Positions 57,103 through 64,000 of a stretch of DNA of 64,000 bases are shown piece by piece. The notes below the pieces were generated by a model. That model had not been told where the DNA came from and made no database searches. It worked only from the letters and a program-made list of their open reading frames with translations. Origin of the DNA: Adineta steineri (taxonomy: Eukaryota > Rotifera > Eurotatoria > Adinetida > Adinetidae); assembly GCA_905250115.1 (NCBI GenBank), contig CAJNOI010000355.1, forward strand, positions 1 through 64,000, given 5' to 3'. Both the position numbers and the translations under genes were made by a program. Position 1 is the first letter of the stretch. The number at the start of each line of letters is the position of its first letter.

Positions 57103-57735
57103 ATTTATATTTGAGGTTTTGGCCACTAAAATGTTCTGAACATTTCGGCCTAAAGGTTTGTTTTAGTATCGAAATATTAAAATTAAAAAGAAACAAAATA
57201 TTAGGGGACCATGTGTTAATTTCGACGATTTTCAGTCTGTTAATAATCTGTATAATAAAATAATATTGTGAGCTGAAATTATCAGATCATTCTAGTGGCC
57301 AACAGATCTATCTATGAAGTATACCCTCACATAAAATATATTCAAGAAATTATCAAACGATTTTGTCATAAACTATTAGTACAACTCGTTAGAAATTCAT
57401 TTCTCCATTTGTTGTAGGACTTCTCGTAATGCATCTTCAAAAAAACTTCAAGATTTTCTCATCTCTTTACACCAAGACATATGCGAGATACAAAAAAAGT
57501 GATCCGTAACGTTTGACACATCTCATCAACAATGAGAAAAACTAAAAAGGAGTACACAATAGTGTAATTGCTGGTTCTCAACTATCGTATACGCGATAAA
57601 GCAAAAATATTACATTCCCGAGTCGAACGTATCATTGCTGAAGCAAGAAAATTACTTACCAATTCCACGAAAAGTTCATGAGTGGGTCGAATTCTCTACT
57701 TAAATACAAAGCACTGATCAGAATTTGTTTTTGGC
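57103..57735. other. Non-coding spacer in copy B
   Basis: No gene and no clear match to copy A. Nothing recognisable. Confidence 0.4.
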
Positions 57736-59122
57736 CCTATGTTCTCATTTAAGGCACTCATCGATTTAGTTGAAAAAAATGGTAAAGAGTCACGACTAAA
57801 AATAAAATTCTTTCTAAAATTGAAAAATTAGCAAAAATTTTAGTATATTTATCAGAACATAGCGTATGAAAAACTGAACAAAATAAGCTATTTATATGTT
57901 AGTTTATGACCGATAAAACTCATTTTATTAGCCAAATATCGACCACAAGGGCTCATTTTTACATCAAAAAACATAGGTGATGCTTTTCATTGACTTAGCT
58001 GGCATTCGATTGTTTCTTGCAATCTCAGATGGAATTTTTGACATGGCATACAGTTTTTTCTCCTCTACAAAATGATACAAACAATTGCGAAAAATACTTT
58101 CGACTTAAACGGGAAAATGAGTTACAAGGAACCACCATTTTCAATGATTTTTCTTATCGAGGAAAAACAAGTATTTTTGAGATATTTTAAATACTATGCA
58201 AGGGTTTTTTTCAGTTGCAGCCAATATGTTTTAATCACTCAGTAGTTTATGCAGTGTAAACAATCAATATTCTTTGTTATTTTGTTGATTCGTATTGATA
58301 AATTATTTTTACAATGTTATACTGATAGAACAGTACAGGGCCTATAATTTTATATATTCTCTAGTTTTCGTACATATTGTAAATAGTGCTGCACTATAAA
58401 TAGAATGATTGTTCACTTACGTGATAAAAGTCAGAATTGTTGGCCAAAATAAAGTATAAATTGTTTTTGTGTTTCTCCACTTGGATATGTAGAGTCCATT
58501 GTATTTGAAGAGAAGGGATATACTCGCATGAACCATTTTCTTTTTATTATTGGAGTGTTAACTGGAGGAATCACATTCATATTAGCTCAGTAGCTTTTGT
58601 CGATCTGAACATACAAATAAGTATGTATCATTCTACTTGTTCATTGAAGCGTTCTCTTTCAATTTATCTCTTCACCTACATATTATGAGTGGTAGGTATA
58701 ACCTGACAGTCAACTTACGTTCCGAGAAAAGAAAAAATTAGTTCATTTTCGCAATATCTATTTCGTCTCACATAACACCCTATATGGCATGTCAAAAATT
58801 CAATCTGAGATGGCAAGAAATAATCGAATGACAGCTAACCCATTAAAAAACATCACCTATTTTTTGGTGAAACAGTGAATCCTCATGATCAATATTTAGC
58901 TAATAAAATGAGTTTTATCCATCGAAAGCTAAGATATAAATAGCTTATTTTATTCATTTTCCCATGCTCTATCTTCTGGTATGTCATGCTAAAAATTTTG
59001 CTAGTTTATTACTTTCAGAAAGAATTCGATTTTTATTCGCGACTATTCGCCATATTTCTTGACCAACCCGATGAGTGCTTAGAAAGTGTAGTTGGACTAG
59101 TTTTCACCAGCTGATCAAAATG
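57736..59122. mobile_element. Foldback element B
   Basis: Homologue of 49,195-50,799. The left end is eroded, and the inner half of the right arm (about 220 nt, equivalent to 50,240-50,458) is deleted. The non-coding core (about 58,118-58,790) is almost identical to the core of element A, apart from a short insertion near 58,640-58,670. Confidence 0.75.
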
Positions 59123-59491
59123 CAATTGAACTTTCGATTTGAAGGTTTCAAAAGATTATGATTCAAATGAGAATATTAGACAGAAAAAAAAACATTTCGG
59201 CCAATCTAACGTAAAATGGTGTTATTTTGGTAAGATTCACTGCTGGTATTAAGTATATCTATTATAATACTAAGAAAAATGCCGACAACAATAAAATTAA
59301 ATCCACTAACAAATGTTCTCTACATATTTTATCATTTCAATTTAGAGTCTTGTTCTAACCTTGTTATATTCATTAATTATACTTTCTTCTATGTATCCGA
59401 ATAAAATAGAACAAATGTGTACATACAAGGCCTAAATAATCGATATACAATAACAATAGTATATGTATATTAGAACAAGAAGGATTTTTCT

Positions 59492-59695
59492 TTGTAAAAA
59501 GGCAGACGAAGGATACATCGTTATCAAAAGATACATGAAGGATGCAACATTATGAAAATATACAAGGAAGATATAATCTTTTAAAAAGACGTAAGAAAGC
59601 GATTACCTTGTAAAAAAGACTCAAGGAGACAATTAATTTATAAAAAGATACAAAAAGGCCATTTGTTTGTAAAAAGAAAGACGAAGGATATCATA
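59492..59695. repeat. 29-nt degenerate minisatellite (copy B)
   Basis: Seven units in register with 51,165-51,367, with one or two single-base length changes. Confidence 0.75.
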
Positions 59696-61827
59696 ATATA
59701 TTACAGATATAATAAGTTTATGATTGTGTGTCTATTAATACAACCAGTGCTTCGAGTTTCTGATGCTTTGTTAATGTTATTTAAATTCTATTTTGTAAAA
59801 AAACTACTTTAAATAAGTTAAAATATTTTCAAATCTTTTTTATTCATTGATTGATTCAAAATAGTCTGGAAATGTTTGACTTCCTACATTATAGAAATTT
59901 AATTTGATATTTGAAAAAAAGCATTTACTAAGAAATGAAAAATTAACACTGGTTGTGAATATAATTTCAAAATCAATTTGGATTTAGATAAAGTCATTTT
60001 TGTTAATGTATGTAAGTGACTCGATAGGAGTGTATGTTTATTATTATTTTGTGTAGATAAAGTACGTGAATAATTTTTTTTGTTGCTGTTACATACGTCG
60101 GTCTATTATAAATGATTTCATACTGAAATTATTCGTCTAGCGAAGATAAACTATACATCTTATTTTTCACATAATTTCAATATACTATTGTTATTTTGTT
60201 ATTAAATTTCTATCGCAAATACATCTTTGGTTAGTTCACATATCCTGAAAAATTCAGCCCTATGGAATGAGAATTAATTAAAAAAAGTTCATGTATATCT
60301 CATGCACTTATGTAACAGCGTAAAAAAAACTTGTTGTTTGTCTGTTGATTTCTGTTTTCAATCACACCAACTTTCGATAAATGATTCCGCTCCTGTTGGT
60401 TTTTTTCTAAACATTTCGCAGTGAAAATACCGCTAACGTAGCTTAATATAAAGGTGCAATGTTGATGTAATTAAAGATGAAAAAATAAGTTTTCTCTACA
60501 CAGTTACTTGAGTGGATGGGATATATATATTTGCACTTCTCTCAATCAAATCTCATTTCATAGGGCTGAAATTTTCAGGGTATGTTAAATAATCGAAAAT
60601 GCATCTGAAGTATAGATTTCACAACAAATAACAAAAGTATATGCAAATTATGAGAATTATAAAGTGTACACTTTATTTTCGACAGGGTGATATATTAACA
60701 ATACGAAATAAAATAAGTAGATGATACTTCATTATGAAATGAATATTAAATTTCTTATTCTTAATGTTTTGAATATTTTATTTTCGCAGAACTACGAATT
60801 CATCGATGAATTCATATGTGATCTATCATTTCCTAAAATAGCGATTCTCAAAGTTTTATGAAGCCTGAGAAAAAGGGCTATCAAGGCATCTTAGGCTCAG
60901 AGAACAGCATAAATAAAAATATCAAGCCATTGGGCAATATACCAAAAAACTTGGTTACTTATGAAGCTTATGAAAACAGAGAGATCTCAAAATCTAATTT
61001 CAGATGCAGTTGAAAACCTCCTGGAGGACCTACCATTCCATATATTACAAATCCTACAAAGTGGAAAAAAACTAGCCAAGAGCGTATTTTTATTACATAT
61101 ACATACATATGTATTTTAATAGCCGCTGTAGTGCCAAGTGGTGAAACCTTTCCTACGTTTGTTAAGAGAATGCCCAAAAAGTTGATGTCTTCAAACAAAA
61201 ATTCGGTTTCGATATCTGTACTGGACTTCGAAGGGAAACTGAGGTGGTGTCCAGAATCAACTTACTGAACTACACCGATCCATATATATACAATAGATTT
61301 TTACTAAAATTTGCATCCATTCTCAATGCAAATATAGTGTTAGAACCCTGCCGTTTCGAGCTTTGTAAATCCACGAAGCGGCAATGTCCGATTGAATTGA
61401 AAATTTTATCGAATAATTCTGGATATGTATCCCAATTATGGTAGTAGTATCAACTCGTAAAAATTTTTCTCGGTTTTTGGCTGGAAATCTAATTTTAGAT
61501 TTCTTTTGTTATCTATGACGAAAAACGAAGATAATATATGGAATCAGCACACTAGGTAGTTGAGATAATGTATAGTTTAATATATTTTTCAACAAAACCT
61601 TTTTGGTAAAAAAAGCTAGAATTTCGTCGCTATGTTTGGTTAAAAAAAATTGGTTTGTTATAAAACCTTTCACATTCTTTAAAACGATTTTCTTACTGCT
61701 ATACTGTCAATTCTAGTCGAATGAAAGCTATTTCCAAGCAGAAATGCACATATCCTCTTGTTTATGCGAAAGCTCTTCAATGTGCCCTCTCTCACGCCGT
61801 TTACACAGTTTGAGACTAACGTTTTTT

Positions 61828-62598
61828 GATCTAACGAGTGTCTCAGAAAGAATGGACCGGTCAGTATTTTTCAATTTTTTCTTCTGTTATTCCATTAATT
61901 GAAACACTCTTTTTTTATCAAAATATAGCGCTTACAGTTCTCTGCAAAATCCTATGTGACTGGACCCAACAACTATTTTAGACATATTTAAAAAGAGATA
62001 AAAAGTAACGACATATGAAAAGCTGTAGAATGCAATGGGTTGGGCATAAAGAATGGTCGTACTTTGAATTCTATTTTTTCATGGCTTACTTCACTCGATT
62101 ATAAAAACAAAATATATCAAAAGATGTAGCGTAGAAAGCTCGATAATTTAGGCAAAACTGTCTATTATATAACGGTACTTTCTGTTTTCAAAATGCACAA
62201 AGTTTGAATGATCAAATTTCGTCCTCGTGAAAATGACATTATCTTGGTATGAGATGAATTCGTTTTTTCTTATTTGCGAGTTGTAGAGCTTTTTATGCTG
62301 CATCTTTCGGTATATTTTCTTTTTCTAATAGAGCGAAGTAATTGATAAAAAATAGAATTCAAAGTGCGGCCATTCGGTATGCTCAATCCATTATATTTTA
62401 CAGCTTTTCATATGCCGTTACTTTTCATGTTTTCTCAAGTATGTATAAAATAGTTGTTGGGTTTATTCATATATAGTTTTGTAGTGAATTTCAAGCACTA
62501 TCTACCGATAAAAAAAGAGTGTTTCAATTAATGGAATAATAGAAGATGAATTTGAGAAATACTAATGGGCCCATTCTTTCGGGGACATCCGTTAATAC
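61828..62598. mobile_element. Palindromic foldback element, about 320-nt arms
   Basis: The left arm 61828-62150 and right arm 62283-62598 are inverted copies. Examples: TCCATTAATTGAAACACTCT (about 61891) against GAGTGTTTCAATTAATGGAA (about 62517), and ACATATGAAAAGCTGTA against TACAGCTTTTCATATG. The spacer is about 130 nt. No coding capacity. Confidence 0.8.
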
Positions 62599-62925
62599 TT
62601 CGAAACAGTTGAGATTAGCGGGCAGTCAAAAAGTCGTCAATAGAAACCAGCTACTTATGTAGAGATATTCAATTTTTTAGAGTCATCATTGAGATGGTAT
62701 TAGTGCAAATGTCAAAACTAGAATATTACTACAGTAACAACCAATTGTATGGATCAGAGACCATTTGAAGTGCAACGTCGAAAGATAGATTTGAATTTCT
62801 TCTCAAACTCTGGAATTTTTCGAACAACCATAAATATCACTTGAAATAAAAATAGAGTACCCAAGCTGAAACCACTTTGAGATTCCCTGAAAGCCAGACT
62901 TTTATCTATATATATTCTTAGTGAA

Positions 62926-63300
62926 CCCAGGTCAACCAATCCAACGTTGAATCCGATCGGATCTTATAGGACCCGATCATCCGACAGAATCCGATAGGAT
63001 TCCTGGTGATGGATTTGCATTGGATTCCGTACGGAAAATTTTCAGTCATTTGCTGCAAATTTGATGAGCGGCGTTTTTAGCTATTTTCTATGATGGCCTT
63101 ATGGTCACCTATCGGATCCGTCTAGATCCGTTTGTTGGAAATTGTGAGATCCGATGTTGGATCCGATGAGATCCGATCACAACGGAATCCGAAGTGATTC
63201 CGTCACCAGGAATCCTGTAGGATTTTGTCGGATCGTCGGATTCCGATAGAATCCGGCATAGGATCCAATCGGATCCGAATATGGGATTGGTGCACCTGGG
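62926..63300. mobile_element. GGATCCGAT-rich palindromic MITE, 375 bp
   Basis: The terminal inverted repeats CCCAGGTCAACCAATCC and GGATTGGTGCACCTGGG (written with small differences) bound an imperfect palindrome. Both arms are packed with TCGGAT/ATCCGA words; an inner pair is GGATTCCTGGTGATGG against CCGTCACCAGGAATCC. Centre near 63,090. Non-coding. Confidence 0.8.
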
Positions 63301-63661
63301 AAGTTATCACTATCAATGAAACTATGGTACTAGGCCAAAGCAAACTTTTGTGCAAAAATTATATCGCTTGAAAAGCGCACAAACACGGCGTAAAGATATG
63401 CAAGCTACGGATTACTAATAAATATTGGTGAGTAAAATCCAATGGTGTGTCTCACACAACCGTGTTCTTGTCCCAGCGTAGTAGCTGATAACTTCTTTAT
63501 TGTTATTTTTATTACAGAACGTTTGTTAGAATATGATACTTACCTTATTAAAACACTGACAATGGAGGGCTTTGAGTTGTTGAGCGCGGATCTCGCGCAT
63601 ATTTTGGGCATAGTTAGAATCTAGTGAGAGTAGTGAAAGATAAGAAGAATATGTGCCCATG
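63301..63661. other. Spacer
   Basis: Between two palindromic elements; no gene supported (the frame at 63442-63624 is not convincing). Confidence 0.4.
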
Positions 63662-64000
63662 CTTTGTCTTTTGGAAGTTATGGTCATTTTATTGAGTTTT
63701 CAGTCCTAGGCTGGCCACCTGGTAAACAATCGTTCTATACAGTTTTCAAGCTTAACTTTTGTGTATAAGTAGCTCTCACTCAGTTGAGATTACTGTAAAA
63801 ATTTCGCTTGAAACACAAAATTCTTTCTCGAGATATTAAAAGAGTTATATATTTCAGGTGAAATTTTTATAGTAAATCAATCGCAGTGAGATCTATTTAT
63901 GCACAAAATTACAGTTCAAAATTGTATAGCACGGCTGTTTACTAGATAACTACTCTATGGCCGAAAACTCAATAAAATGGCCATAACTTCAGAGAGACGA
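63662..64000. mobile_element. Third palindromic foldback, cut by window end
   Basis: GAAGTTATGGTCATTTTATT (63674-63693) and AATAAAATGGCCATAACTTC (63971-63990) are inverted copies. Further pairing runs inward (TGGTAAACAATCG / CGGCTGTTTACTAG; AAAAATTTCGCTTGAAA / TTTCAGGTGAAATTTTT) to a loop near 63,825-63,850. The right terminus is beyond or at the window edge. Confidence 0.75.

Larger units (their letters stand above)
54655..61575 (+). repeat. Segmental duplication, copy B
   Basis: Direct-repeat partner of copy A (see 44,940-53,570). It lacks the two copy-A insertions and about 220 nt of the right foldback arm, and has its own extra block at about 54,850-55,195. It ends near 61,575, where the two sequences diverge. 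Confidence 0.8.

Noticed and set aside
1..64000. tRNA, rRNA or snRNA genes
   Set aside because: I scanned for B-box-like GGTTCGAAxCC and other hallmarks and found none convincing; a covariance-model scan would be decisive.

Overview
This is a eukaryotic nuclear window, AT-rich, most consistent with a bdelloid rotifer (Adineta/Rotaria-like; inferred, no search was possible). The reasons are very short introns (mostly 50-70 nt, GT-AG), extended families typical of bdelloid genomes (FG-GAP repeat, kelch, LDLa/EGF 7TM receptor, FkbM methyltransferase), a prokaryote-like proline iminopeptidase, and many copies of a TGTGGG-type motif, which I recall as the bdelloid telomeric repeat unit. Gene models with introns were built by hand from splice consensus and reading-frame phase. 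Every multi-exon model marked complete closes in frame.

Left part (1-24,800), gene-dense, both strands: 3' end of an FG-GAP protein; a discoidin-like membrane protein; proline iminopeptidase; a SEC14/CRAL-TRIO protein; a six-exon CPA2-type cation/H+ antiporter; an unknown 361-aa membrane protein; a free-standing 80-aa MLLE (PABC) domain; a 74-aa Gly/Tyr-rich protein; a kelch protein; an SLC49-like MFS transporter; a Golgi-type sulfotransferase; a seven-exon TIR-domain gene whose stop overlaps the start of a small tail-anchored protein gene (ATGA); and a tryparedoxin/nucleoredoxin-like protein with a CaaX end.

Middle (24,800-44,100): an intronless 1565-aa LDLa/EGF/7TM receptor; a 12-exon SLC26/SulP anion transporter; an 8-exon P2C (Na,K-ATPase-like) pump with an altered TM6; a 7-exon 14-3-3; an intronless allantoicase. 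Several are transport or homeostasis genes, but nothing indicates joint regulation.

Right part (44,900-64,000), gene-poor and repeat-rich: a diverged direct segmental duplication (copy A about 44.9-53.6 kb, copy B about 54.7-61.6 kb), each copy with one FkbM methyltransferase gene, one long-armed foldback element and one 29-nt minisatellite. It is followed by three more palindromic elements. Short hairpins with TGTGGG-like arms are scattered through the window, mostly between genes.
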